Shown here: in pieces, positions 35,283 to 43,866 of the stretch
How the letters are laid out: every line of letters starts with the position of its first letter
Numbering within the stretch: position 1 is the stretch's first letter
Origin: JACKHA01 sp041401985
GTDB taxonomy: Bacteria; Planctomycetota; Phycisphaerae; Phycisphaerales; UBA1924
Reading direction: 5' to 3'
Length of the DNA stretch: 64,000 bases
Assembly (NCBI GenBank): GCA_041401985.1
Contig: JAWKTE010000004.1
Location: forward strand, 1-64,000
Program-made: the position numbers and the translations under genes
The notes under the pieces: generated by a model
What the model was told of the DNA's origin: nothing
The model's input: only the letters and a program-made list of their open reading frames with translations
Databases searched by the model: none

Positions 35283-37349
35283 TCATGCCTCACCCTTGCT
35301 CTTGACCGCCGCGCGCGGGTCCTGCATCGCGACGCCGAAGTCGAAGTACCCACGCCACTGCATGCCCAGCGTGTTGAAGTCGGTCTCCCCGCTCTCGATG
35401 GTGGGCGTGCGCTTGCCGCGCAGGTACGCAATCTCGATCGCCGCCACGTCGGCCGGGTTCGCAAACAGGTACCACGCCTTGGCGCTGCCGCCGCTGATCC
35501 CCTGCGCGTTGAGGTAGGGAGACGCGACCGGCTTCCACTTGCCCGCGTGCGGGTTGACGGCGGGCTTGGGCTTGTTGGCGTCGGTCGTCTCGTTGACCCG
35601 GGTCTCCGTCATCAGCACCTGGGCCGTCACCTTCAGTGACGACGGCACCAGCAGCACCGAGGGGGTCAGCAGGATCGGCTTGCCCTCGCTGTCGGTCTGG
35701 TCGAGGAACTGCTGCTCGCCCTTGGTCAGCGCGTCGATCGACAGCGCCGTGTCCGCGCCCGAGATGTAGTTCTTGTTGCCGGCGCTGAAGAACGAGTCGG
35801 GGTTGGCCAGCAGCAGCTCGAAGACCGCTTCCTCGCGCTTGAGCGCCGACATGCGGCCGATTAGACGCGGGATCTGGAGGAACGCCCCCAGGTCGTCGTT
35901 GATCATCATCTGCCGCGTCAGGGCGATCATTCGCCCGTAGGTCTCGACCTTGTTGGTATACGCCTGCTCGCTGAGCCCGGCGTGCTTGAGCTCGCCGTCG
36001 GGGCCGACCTTCTCGAAGACCCCGTTGCCGGTCAGGCGGTAGCGGGTGACCTCCTTGAAGTCGTTGACATCGGTCTCGGCGCTGAACATCGCCACGACGC
36101 TCTCAACGGCGGTGTAGGCCGCGAGCATGGTCTTGTTGGCGACATTCGAAAGGATGCCCGAGAGCGAGATCGTGCTGAAGCCCGCGGCCGCCTGGATGAG
36201 CCGCCGGTCGGCCGCGAAGGCCGCACGGATCATCTCGTTGTCCACCCGGCCCGGGCGCATGTGCTCGCCCGCGGCCCGGATCGTCTCGTAGATCAGTGTG
36301 TGCAGCCCCGCGCCGCGCAGGTCGCTGGCCACGGCCGCGTTCATGGTCTTCTCGTCGTACCACGCGCCCACCTGCTTCTCGGGCAGGCCCGCCGACAGGC
36401 ACATCGCGGCTTCGAGCGCCCGCCCGGACTGGGCGTGGTCGGCGTCACGCCGCACGCCGCCGCCCGAGAGCGACGGTCGTTCGGCCCGCAGAACCTCCAG
36501 TTCCGTGCGCGTGCCGTCCCACCCCTCGCCGATGGCGTTCGCCTCGATCTCCGCGTGCCGCCCGGCGCAGATGCGGCGCACCTCGGCGATGCGCCGGGTC
36601 TCGGCCGCCGCTTCGGCGCGGATGCGGGCGGCGGCGTCCGTGCCTTCACCCGCGTCCGGAGAGAGAGATGCCTGCTCGGCCTGGTAGAGGGCCTCGAGAT
36701 TGGTCTTCTGGGTCTCGCTCAGCGAGGCGGGGTCCGTGAAACCCTTGGCCTCAAGCCACTGCTCGAACGTCATGACGACCTCCTTGACTGGTCGGGTAGG
36801 TGTCTGTGCAGCGCCGGCGGCCACCGCCGCGCTCGTGTTGTCGTCCGCCCCGAGCGCGACGAAGCTCACCTCGTTGAGCACGCTGCGGCGTGCGATCTGG
36901 ACCGGCCCCTCGAACTCGCGCCCGTTGGCCGCCGCCTTCTTGCCGCGCGGCACGTACTCCATCTGGGTCGCCACCGCGCCCAGGGACGCCTGCCAGGGGA
37001 AGCCGTTGCGGCTGCTCTCGACGACCTCGCGGGCCACCGGGCCCGCCCCCGAGATCACGCCCTCGACGAGCAGCTGCGAGCCTTCGACGCGCACCGAGTC
37101 GGTGTGCCCGACGATGAGCGAGCGGTTGTGGTCCTTGAGAATGGGCCGCCCCTTGAGCCCGCTGCCCGGCACTTCGATGCCCGCCAGGTCAACGACCACC
37201 GGGTGGTCCCAGTGGGCGAGCACCATCGCCCCGCCGGTGTAGGCGGTCATCGCAAACCGACGCAGCGCCGGCGCGTCGCCACCGTCGGCCGCGGCCTCGA
37301 CCCATCCCTCGACCGGCGCGCAGAGTGTCAGCGTCCGTTCATGCGGCAT
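35283..37349 (-). CDS. Prohead protease fused to major capsid protein
   Basis: A 688-residue fusion. The first 190 residues fit a prohead protease (DHNRSLIVGHTDSV near residue 73, with the presumed catalytic His, and WQASLGAVATQMEYV near 120 with the Ser). The rest is a Mu gpT-like or HK97-type major capsid protein: a helical scaffold-like region (200-330), then FSTISLSGILSNVANKTMLAAY and MQWRGYFDFGVAMQDPRAAV. Protease, scaffold and capsid in one chain means that the capsid precursor carries its own protease. The start at 37349 overlaps the portal gene by 11 bases. Confidence 0.82.
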   Translation of the reverse strand: MPHERTLTLCAPVEGWVEAAADGGDAPALRRFAMTAYTGGAMVLAHWDHPVVVDLAGIEVPGSGLKGRPILKDHNRSLIVGHTDSVRVEGSQLLVEGVISGAGPVAREVVESSRNGFPWQASLGAVATQMEYVPRGKKAAANGREFEGPVQIARRSVLNEVSFVALGADDNTSAAVAAGAAQTPTRPVKEVVMTFEQWLEAKGFTDPASLSETQKTNLEALYQAEQASLSPDAGEGTDAAARIRAEAAAETRRIAEVRRICAGRHAEIEANAIGEGWDGTRTELEVLRAERPSLSGGGVRRDADHAQSGRALEAAMCLSAGLPEKQVGAWYDEKTMNAAVASDLRGAGLHTLIYETIRAAGEHMRPGRVDNEMIRAAFAADRRLIQAAAGFSTISLSGILSNVANKTMLAAYTAVESVVAMFSAETDVNDFKEVTRYRLTGNGVFEKVGPDGELKHAGLSEQAYTNKVETYGRMIALTRQMMINDDLGAFLQIPRLIGRMSALKREEAVFELLLANPDSFFSAGNKNYISGADTALSIDALTKGEQQFLDQTDSEGKPILLTPSVLLVPSSLKVTAQVLMTETRVNETTDANKPKPAVNPHAGKWKPVASPYLNAQGISGGSAKAWYLFANPADVAAIEIAYLRGKRTPTIESGETDFNTLGMQWRGYFDFGVAMQDPRAAVKSKGEA

Positions 37350-38799
37350 TGTCGTCCTCCGTGCTGCCGGCCGGTGAGAGCGGGCGGGCTTGCTCGGTGG
37401 TCAGCCCGAGCTCGGTCATCAGCGCGACCTCCTTGGCCCGCTGACGCAGCTCGGTCTCCCAGTCGCGCCCCTGCCGTGCGTATTCGCTGGCGAGTGTCGT
37501 GGTGTTCGAGGCCAGGCGCGTCGCCTGCGCGGTTGCTTCCTTGGCCGGGTCGACGTGCTCGGTCCCGTCCCAGAACCACTGGTGCGGGAGCGCTTCGCCG
37601 CGTGCGATAAGCGTGCGCTGCCGCAGCGGCAGCAGGTCGCTGACCAGCACCGCCTCACGCAGCCATGCGCCAAGCACGCGGTCGAGCGTCACGCGCGCCA
37701 GGTGTTCCTGCTCGACGCGGATGCTCTTGAAGTAGGTCTGGTGGTCCAGCCGCCCGGAGGCGTAGTTGTACCCCGAGCTGTTGCCCGCCGCGACATTGAA
37801 CGGCATGTTCAGGCAGCGGGCGATCTCGCTGAGGATCTCGCGCTTGAACTCGGCGTAGGTGGTCGAGGGCTGCTCGGCCTGGACCTGCGCCATCTTCCAG
37901 CCGCCGGGCATGGTGAGCAGCGACCGCGCTTCGAGCTCGATCGTGTCCATCGGTTCGACGCTCTCCGCTTCGCCGTTGGCCGGGGCGTCGGTGTAGAGGA
38001 TGCCCGCAAAGTCCGCCGCCGTCTCGGCCGCGGCGATCACCGCCAGCGTGTACCGCCGAAGCTGAGCGAACAATGGCAGCGAGGGCGTGATGTCCGGGAT
38101 GCCCCGGCTCTGCCCAGGCCGATCCGTGCGGTAGTAGTGGATCACCGACGCGGCGGGCACGCGGTCGTACTCGACGCCGAGGTAGCCCGATCGGGCATCG
38201 CCCGGATGGCCCTTGAGGATGTGGTACTCGACGGGGTTGCCGAAGGCGTCGAAGACGATCCCGTCCACCGCACCGTCGTCAATGATCGAGAGGTCGGGCG
38301 TCGTGACCTGATCGGCCTCGATCAGCCGAAGATCAAGCTTCACCTGGCCCGGCAGGCTCGGGTTGTTCACCAGCACGCCGAAGACCTCGCCGTCGGTCGC
38401 GCGGGCCGCCCGCATCGTGCGGAGCATCTCGGGCAATCCGACCGTCTTCGCCCACGCCATGAACGCCTGCTCGATGCGCTCGTTGGCCGCGTCGTCGTCG
38501 GTGAGCAGCTGCAGGCGAGGCCCCGTACCGACCACGTCGTTGGCCAGCGTGAGCACGATCCCCTTCGCGTAGGCGTTGTTCGCCGTCTCGTACCGGGCCC
38601 GGTTGCGCAGCACACGCCGCACCTCGGGCGAGGCGGCCGCATCGGCGCTCAAGCCGTCGGCGTGCGCCCAGTGGCGGCGGTTGCCGTCGTTGGTGATCGC
38701 CGAGTCAAAGCCCGCCCGCATCACACGCCGCAGCACGCTGCCGCGCTTGGCCAGCGCTTTCGCGGGAGCCGTCGCCTTGGGTCGCAGGAGATTGAGCAT
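37339..38799 (-). CDS. Phage portal protein (lambda gpB-like)
   Basis: A 486-residue portal subunit. Recognisable strings are RRHWAHADGLSADAAASPEVRR near the N-terminus, YAKGIVLTLANDVVGTGPRLQ (given as an N-terminal diagnostic), and the stem region LPFNVAAGNSSGYNYASGRLDHQ in the family form MPFNVAAGNSSGYNYAS. The portal forms the dodecameric ring through which DNA enters the head. It is followed by the protease-capsid fusion, the lambda order. Confidence 0.88.
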   Translation of the reverse strand: MLNLLRPKATAPAKALAKRGSVLRRVMRAGFDSAITNDGNRRHWAHADGLSADAAASPEVRRVLRNRARYETANNAYAKGIVLTLANDVVGTGPRLQLLTDDDAANERIEQAFMAWAKTVGLPEMLRTMRAARATDGEVFGVLVNNPSLPGQVKLDLRLIEADQVTTPDLSIIDDGAVDGIVFDAFGNPVEYHILKGHPGDARSGYLGVEYDRVPAASVIHYYRTDRPGQSRGIPDITPSLPLFAQLRRYTLAVIAAAETAADFAGILYTDAPANGEAESVEPMDTIELEARSLLTMPGGWKMAQVQAEQPSTTYAEFKREILSEIARCLNMPFNVAAGNSSGYNYASGRLDHQTYFKSIRVEQEHLARVTLDRVLGAWLREAVLVSDLLPLRQRTLIARGEALPHQWFWDGTEHVDPAKEATAQATRLASNTTTLASEYARQGRDWETELRQRAKEVALMTELGLTTEQARPLSPAGSTEDDNAA

Positions 38800-39014
38800 C
38801 AGCCCTCCCCCGCCGCGCCGGGCGGCACCAGCCGGGTCATGCGGATCGCCCGCGACGGATGCGCGGCCGCCTGCTTGCTCGCCAGGTACCGGTCCGCTGC
38901 CATCTGGTCGGGCAGCGGGTGCTGCTCGACACTGCCCGCGTCGCCCTGGGCTCGCTTCGGGCCCGCGGCGTTGTCGCGGATCGCCTGCTCCAGGTTGTCG
39001 CCTGACTCGGGCAT
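38799..39014 (-). CDS. Small phage head-module protein, gpW-like position
   Basis: A 71-residue protein starting at ATG 39014. It contains DNAAGPKRAQGDAGSVEQHP, then DQMAADRYLASKQAAAH, and ends RLVPPGAAGEG. Small proteins with this DAGSV...LPDQ...ADRYL pattern occur between terminase and portal in many phages, in the place of lambda gpW. Its stop is coupled to the portal start. The exact role is not known. Confidence 0.6.
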   Translation of the reverse strand: MPESGDNLEQAIRDNAAGPKRAQGDAGSVEQHPLPDQMAADRYLASKQAAAHPSRAIRMTRLVPPGAAGEG

Positions 39015-39261
39015 CTCAGCGTCCTTGCACCAGGCCGGGGTTCCCGAAGGCGAGTCCAGAAAACGCACAACGCCGCACGGGGATGCAGCCCTGCACGGCG
39101 TGTCATTCGCTGGCTCTGCGGGTGACGGGGATCAGCCGCCCACCGTTCGCCTCCGGGAATCCCGGCCTGGATGTCTACTGATCTTCTACGCCATCCATCG
39201 CCCTGTGTGTTGCCTGCGGCTCACATTCGGCGCACTTCGTTACGCATATGGAACTCCGGCC

Positions 39262-39441
39262 TCATCGCCCGTTGAGTTTCTCCGTCGTGGTGACCGTCTT
39301 GCCGCAGTGACGGCACTCGCGCCGGCGCACCAGCCGCCCGCCCGAACGCCGGCGTGTGTAGATCACCCGCCAGTGCCCACACCCGCACACCGGGCACCGC
39401 AGCCCGTGCTCCTCCTTGCGTGGCGTTGCAGCGTGGCTCAT
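39262..39441 (-). CDS. Small zinc-ribbon phage protein (Com-like)
   Basis: A 59-residue protein starting at ATG 39441, in ATGA overlap with the terminase gene. CPVCGCG near residues 15-21 and ECRHCGK near 46-52 form a four-cysteine zinc ribbon with an Arg-rich strand between. It resembles the Mu Com/NrdR-type ribbon, which binds nucleic acid. It may regulate translation or packaging of nearby phage genes. Confidence 0.65.
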   Translation of the reverse strand: MSHAATPRKEEHGLRCPVCGCGHWRVIYTRRRSGGRLVRRRECRHCGKTVTTTEKLNGR

Positions 39442-41714
39442 GCCTTGGCCCTCCTCAGTTCCGACAGCCGCACACGGGGCTTGGCTGCGACCCTGTGGTC
39501 CGTCCCGAACAACACCGCGCCCTGCATCGACGCCGCGACCGCCGCGCCGACCAGGCAGTCGAGCCAGTGGTTGTCGAGCCCGGCGACCCGCAGCTTCCAC
39601 TCGTCGACCGTGCGCCCACGCCCCTCGGTCTTGACGCGGTACTCGCTGGTCAGGTGGTCCGCCAACAGCCGGTGCCGTCCGGCGTCGCGCCCGAAGAGCG
39701 ACAGACAGCCCGGGTCGCCCATCGGCACCGCCAGGCGCGCATGCACGAACGACTTCCAGTAGTTCGTGTCAAAGAGCAGGTGCCGCACGGCCCGCTTGCC
39801 GGTCACCAGCGGCACGCGCCAGTTGAGCCCGACCCGCTCGCCACGCTTGCGCTTGTAGTCGCTGAATGGGATGCTGCTCGCACCGACATAGCGCCCGTGG
39901 CTCGGCATGACGATCCCGGCGTGCGCTGACTGGCGGCAGAACTGGTAGACCACATCCGACGACTGCCCCCAGTTCGCATCGATCAGGCACCGCTCGATGC
40001 GAAGGTCAGTCCCGTCGTCGCGCCTCCATGCCTTGCCGAGCAGCTCGCCGGTCAGCGCTTCGAGCCCGGCGTAGATCGCCCCCTCCTGGCCCGCTCGCGG
40101 GAACTCGGTCAGCAATGTCCGCCGCGCATCGCGGAGCGCGAAGTACGGCTGCTGCGGGTCGGGCCACGCGCCGTAGTCGAGCACATAGCCGGTGAAGTCG
40201 TCCTCCCAGCCCACGATCAGCCAGAACAGCAGCTTGCCCTGCACGTCGATGAACGCGGTGGCGCGCGTGCATCCGATCGGCGCAACGGCCCGCGGCATGC
40301 CGTTGGTCTTGCCCGCGATCTGCTCGGCCGTGAGCAGATCCTCGTCGGCCATGACCTCGGGCAAGGGCTCGTTCTGGTACTCGGCCCAGAACGCCGCCTC
40401 GTCCTGGAGCCTGAGGTTCATCGCGTGCTGGATGGCGCTCAGCTCGTCGTGGTTGAACCGCGCCGGCCACGCGATCGCCGCGCCTTCGTCCATCGCCGTG
40501 TGGTGCTTCTTGTAGAACGCGGTCGCCTCGCCGATCCCCCGGTCCGCCCGCAGCCCCTCCGCGCGGATCTCGGCGTACCTGGCCCACAGCGCCTCGTCGG
40601 TCGGGAAGGCGTAGACCATCTTGGTCCGCTCGCCCTGCCACGCGGGGTGCTTGGCGCGGTCGAGCAGGCGGTCGGCCAGGTCGTCCGGGCGCACGACGGT
40701 CACCGTCATGAGCCCAGCGATCTTCTGGCCCGGGCCGGCGAGCCCCAGGATTGCCCCGGCCAGCACCCGCTCGCGCGCCGCGCACTGGCTTGGGCTGCGC
40801 GCGCTCTCGTCGGTCTGCGGGTCGTCGATGAGCACGAGCGACGGGCGCACGCTCTGCCCGTCCGGGCGTTTGCGCTTCATGCCGCGGATGCGTCCGGTGA
40901 TCCCGGCGACGGCGATGATCGCGCCCGAGGCCTTTGACGCGGACATCGTCGGCAGCACGATCTCCTTGGCCGTCCAACCGATGTGCGTCGGCTGCCCGCT
41001 GTAGAGCTGGCCCGAGGCCCGCTGGTGGATGCCCTCCAGGCAGCGAATCGGGTAGCACGCCTCGGGGAAGTCGTCGAGCAGGAGGTCGTTGTTCTCCAGC
41101 TCGCTCTTCATGCTCTCGAGCATTGACGCGGCGTGCTCCTCATCGCTGCCGATCACGCACACGAACTGTCGAGCCCCGATCAAGATCGCCCAGAGGCACG
41201 CGGTCTCGCACAGCGTGGTCTTTCCGCTTCCGCGCGGCATCGCCATCGCGAAGAGCCCGCCTTCGAGGACCGCCTGCTCGATCTTGGCGATCACCTTGAG
41301 GTGGTCGTCCGACCACGGCAGGTGGAATGTCTGCGGGAAGTAGGTGTCGCAGAAGGCCCGGAACGAGGTCGAACACCGCCGCTTGCGCTCGGCATCTCCG
41401 ACCGGCGGCAGCTCGCCGATGTTCCGCCCTGAGAGCGACAGCGCCGCGGCCCGGGCGCGCTGCCGCTCGCGCTCGGCGTCGTAGCCGGTCAGGCCCTCCG
41501 GAGATGTGGGCTCGTGCCTGGGCGCGTGCCGCAGAGCCACCAGCCACGCAGCGTAGCGGAACAGATCGACCGTCTTCCCATCGCCGATGCGAAAGCCCGC
41601 GCGCGTGCGATGCCGGTGCAGCTGCCGCTCGCCGATGACCTCACCCAGCGGCGTCGAGTTGAGCAGGCGGCACGCCTCGCTCGGCTTGAGGTTGCGCGGG
41701 TCAATCGTCGCCAC
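39438..41714 (-). CDS. Phage terminase large subunit (GpA-like)
   Basis: A 758-residue packaging motor. Walker A is MPRGSGKTT at 159-167, the Walker B LVLIDDPQTDES lies near 300, and the C-terminal half (about 480-740) carries the nuclease with ATAFIDVQGKLLFW, typical of the GpA type where the RNase H-like domain starts with a conserved Asp in a strand. An extra 100-residue N-terminal region may substitute for small-subunit contacts. It is the first of the leftward packaging genes after the small gene at 41.7 kb. Confidence 0.88.
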   Translation of the reverse strand: MATIDPRNLKPSEACRLLNSTPLGEVIGERQLHRHRTRAGFRIGDGKTVDLFRYAAWLVALRHAPRHEPTSPEGLTGYDAERERQRARAAALSLSGRNIGELPPVGDAERKRRCSTSFRAFCDTYFPQTFHLPWSDDHLKVIAKIEQAVLEGGLFAMAMPRGSGKTTLCETACLWAILIGARQFVCVIGSDEEHAASMLESMKSELENNDLLLDDFPEACYPIRCLEGIHQRASGQLYSGQPTHIGWTAKEIVLPTMSASKASGAIIAVAGITGRIRGMKRKRPDGQSVRPSLVLIDDPQTDESARSPSQCAARERVLAGAILGLAGPGQKIAGLMTVTVVRPDDLADRLLDRAKHPAWQGERTKMVYAFPTDEALWARYAEIRAEGLRADRGIGEATAFYKKHHTAMDEGAAIAWPARFNHDELSAIQHAMNLRLQDEAAFWAEYQNEPLPEVMADEDLLTAEQIAGKTNGMPRAVAPIGCTRATAFIDVQGKLLFWLIVGWEDDFTGYVLDYGAWPDPQQPYFALRDARRTLLTEFPRAGQEGAIYAGLEALTGELLGKAWRRDDGTDLRIERCLIDANWGQSSDVVYQFCRQSAHAGIVMPSHGRYVGASSIPFSDYKRKRGERVGLNWRVPLVTGKRAVRHLLFDTNYWKSFVHARLAVPMGDPGCLSLFGRDAGRHRLLADHLTSEYRVKTEGRGRTVDEWKLRVAGLDNHWLDCLVGAAVAASMQGAVLFGTDHRVAAKPRVRLSELRRAKA

Positions 41715-41949
41715 GAGCCCCTCCGGAGAGTTCCTTCACGAGCCACGCGGTGTAGTGCACGAGGTTGATCGTGCCGTCGGCGTTTGTCGGCGCTCCGGCC
41801 TCGATGTCGGCGCGCAGCATCGCCTCGGTCACCTCCCCGCCGCCGACGCGGGCCAGCACGCGGACCGCATCGCCAACGGACAGCGCGGCCGGGTTCATCC
41901 GGGGACTTGTCCTGGCTTTGGCCTGCGAACTAGGCGCGTGTTCGGACAT
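41701..41949 (-). CDS. Small phage protein, candidate terminase small subunit
   Basis: An 82-residue protein starting at ATG 41949 with AAGGAGG about eight bases upstream. A 25-residue hydrophilic head is followed by the helical core SVGDAVRVLARVGGGEVTEA and LRADIEAGAPTNADGTINLV, ending in VHYTAWLVKEL. It overlaps the terminase start by 14 bases. Size and position suggest a small terminase or DNA-recognition protein. No HTH can be proved by eye. Confidence 0.5.
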   Translation of the reverse strand: MSEHAPSSQAKARTSPRMNPAALSVGDAVRVLARVGGGEVTEAMLRADIEAGAPTNADGTINLVHYTAWLVKELSGGARGDD

Positions 41950-42079
41950 GTGACCGCCTCCTTGTGGGCGTTCGCCCACATGCGCGGATTCCTGCAGATG
42001 GGCCTTGCAATCCGGGGACATGGCTGCCCTCATGTGCCTCACGCCAGCGGGAAGGCCGCGGCGAACAAGGAGGCCAGGC

Positions 42080-42355
42080 ATGTTCATCCAGCAGATCGTG
42101 ATCGAAGGCGTCGAGGGGGATGTCGAAATCCGCCGCACCGAGCGCGGAGCGGTCGTCGTTGCCAACGACGTCGAGGTCGAACTCGCCCGCGACGACAGCG
42201 CCGAGGAGCGTTGGGCGATCGCGTACAACGCGGCCAAGGTCATCTGCGGCACCACGACCAAGGCGACGCGCTTCGGGCGCGCGGGCGAGCCCAACGCCAC
42301 CAACTCCATGATCCACGACGTGCTGTGCGAGATCGAGCGCGTCGCGGGCTGCTGA
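42080..42355 (+). CDS. Small phage protein, unknown
   Basis: A 91-residue protein starting at ATG 42080 with AAGGAGG a few bases upstream. It begins MFIQQIVIEGVEGDVEIRR and contains RWAIAYNAAKVICGTTTKAT. No family is recognised. It is the first of five small rightward genes divergent from the terminase group. Confidence 0.6.
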   Translation: MFIQQIVIEGVEGDVEIRRTERGAVVVANDVEVELARDDSAEERWAIAYNAAKVICGTTTKATRFGRAGEPNATNSMIHDVLCEIERVAGC

Positions 42356-42367
42356 GGAGACCACGCC

Positions 42368-42592
42368 ATGACCACCGCACGCGACAACGCCATCAGCCGC
42401 ATCGCCCGCGAGGCCCTCGGCCTCGAGACGCTTGAGACCCGCCGCATGGATCGCCTCGACTTCCACGACCTGGCGGTCTGGACGATCAAGGACGCGCTGG
42501 AACGCGCGTACGAAGCGGGCCGCAAGGCCTCGCCGCCGACCCGAGCCACATGCCCGGCCTGCAACCGGGACATCGAGATCCGACCCCTCTGA
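42368..42592 (+). CDS. DUF6900-like small protein with zinc knuckle
   Basis: A 74-residue protein with IAREALGLETLETRRMDRLD and then FHDLAVWTIKDALERAYEAG, the pattern of the small DUF6900 domain seen in plasmid and phage genes. The C-terminal CPAC may be half of a metal site. A GGAG site lies just upstream of the ATG at 42368, 13 bases after the preceding stop. Confidence 0.7.
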   Translation: MTTARDNAISRIAREALGLETLETRRMDRLDFHDLAVWTIKDALERAYEAGRKASPPTRATCPACNRDIEIRPL

Positions 42593-42646
42593 AGCCCGCG
42601 TGTTGCGGGCTTCGCTGTTTTTCACACCTCCACAAGGAGCACGACC

Positions 42647-43192
42647 ATGTCCAAGAAGACCACCACCAAGAAGACGGCCAGCAAGACCATCGCGAAGAAG
42701 GCCCCGGCCAAGAAGGCCACGCGCATGTCCGCCAGCGCCGCACGCGCCGAGGGCGCGGCCAAGACCAAGCGGGCGCTCGCAGATGCCAAGGCCGCGTCCG
42801 CCAAGAACCTCAAGGCGATCGCCGCCGCCGACCAGGAGAACGCGAAGAAGCGCGACGAACGGGCCGCGAGCGCCGACGGCATGACCGCCAGCGAGCGGGC
42901 GATGAGCGCCTCCAAGCCCAAGAAGGCCCCGGCCAAGAAGCCCGAGCCGAAGCCCAAGCGTGTCAGCGGGCTCGACCTCGCGGCCAAGGCTCTGGCCGAC
43001 GCGCGCCGCCCCCTGCCCGTCAAGGACATCACCGAGTTGGTCCTCGCCGCCGGGTGGGTCACCAACGGCAAGACGCCCGAGTCCACGCTCTACGCCGCGA
43101 TCATCCGCGAGATCGCCAAGAAGGGCAAGGACGCCCGCTTCGCCAAGCACGCCCGCGGGCTGTTCACCGCCACGAGCGGGAAGGGAGCGTGA
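42647..43192 (+). CDS. Histone H1-like Lys/Ala-rich protein with HARE-HTH domain
   Basis: A 181-residue protein. Residues 1-110 are Lys/Ala/Ser-rich repeats (SKKTTTKKTASKT, AKKAPAKKA) like histone H1 tails and should bind DNA nonspecifically. Residues 112-178 are a HARE-HTH (HB1/ASXL) winged helix: SGLDLAAKALADARRPLPVK, then TPESTLYAAIIREIAKKG, ending FAKHARGLFT. HARE-HTH proteins occur in restriction and chromatin contexts. ACAAGGAG precedes the ATG. The combination of an H1-like tail and HARE-HTH suggests a nucleoid or DNA-masking protein of the element. Confidence 0.8.
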   Translation: MSKKTTTKKTASKTIAKKAPAKKATRMSASAARAEGAAKTKRALADAKAASAKNLKAIAAADQENAKKRDERAASADGMTASERAMSASKPKKAPAKKPEPKPKRVSGLDLAAKALADARRPLPVKDITELVLAAGWVTNGKTPESTLYAAIIREIAKKGKDARFAKHARGLFTATSGKGA

Positions 43193-43194
43193 GC

Positions 43195-43362
43195 ATGGAC
43201 GACAACGACAATCATGTCGATCCGATCTTCGCATGCCCGACCTGCGGCGAGCGAGACGCGGACCGCCTCGCCTGGATCGACGACGACCAGGTCGAGTGCC
43301 AGGCCTGCGGCACCATCTACGAGCCCGGCGCGGCGAAGGGAGGCGGCGATGCCCAGCCGTGA
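43195..43362 (+). CDS. Small zinc-ribbon protein
   Basis: A 55-residue acidic protein starting at ATG 43195, three bases after the preceding stop. CPTCGERD (residues 14-21) and CQACGTIY (36-43) form a CxxC/CxxC zinc ribbon. GGGAGCG lies just upstream. The role is unknown; similar tiny ribbons accompany phage replication and late-gene regulators. Confidence 0.65.
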   Translation: MDDNDNHVDPIFACPTCGERDADRLAWIDDDQVECQACGTIYEPGAAKGGGDAQP

Positions 43363-43858
43363 GTTCGAGCGTCTCGAGGCCGTCCTCGGCGCTGCCGAGC
43401 AACTGCTCGCCGCCCGTGAGGACCAGATGCTCACCACCGAGGAGTGGGACGCGCTTCAGCACGCCGTTGCGGGATGCCGCGAGCCCGACCCGGCCGAGCG
43501 GGACGAGTCGTTCCGCGTCGATCCCGACGGCTGCCTGGTCCGGGCGGTCTCGCCAAGACGCGGGACGCCGTACGAGCACCGATGCCCCCGCGACGGGTTC
43601 GAGGCCGTCGCCGACGCGGCCGAGCAGTTCGGCGAGCGGGGCGAGACCTTCGTGCTCGAAGACCTCCGCCGCGCCGCAGACATCCCCTGGACGCAGGCGG
43701 CGGTTTCCTTCGCGTTCCTCAAGGAGCGGGGCATCGTGATCCCCTCCGGTGGGCGGGCGCACACCGTCGCCAACACCGGGGCGTTCCTCGACGCCATGAC
43801 CGAGTACCACGCCCTGCGAGAGAAGGGCCCGGCCGACGAGGCCTGCGAGTACGAGTAG
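43349..43858 (+). CDS. Unknown 169-residue phage protein
   Basis: Starts at ATG 43349 with GGGAGGCGG upstream, overlapping the preceding gene by 14 bases. The N-terminal half is helical (EFERLEAVLGAAEQLLAARE) and the C-terminal half contains ETFVLEDLRRAADIPWTQA and FLKERGIVIPSGGRAHTVA, which has the look of a winged-helix domain. It is the last gene of the rightward group and converges with the methyltransferase gene. No family is recognised. Confidence 0.55.
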   Translation: MPSREFERLEAVLGAAEQLLAAREDQMLTTEEWDALQHAVAGCREPDPAERDESFRVDPDGCLVRAVSPRRGTPYEHRCPRDGFEAVADAAEQFGERGETFVLEDLRRAADIPWTQAAVSFAFLKERGIVIPSGGRAHTVANTGAFLDAMTEYHALREKGPADEACEYE

Positions 43859-43866
43859 GTCGCGCG

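Noticed and set aside
39070..39101. Terminator between the zinc-ribbon and gpW-like genes
   Set aside because: Only six outer base pairs and a short inner stem can form, with internal mismatches; too weak to claim.
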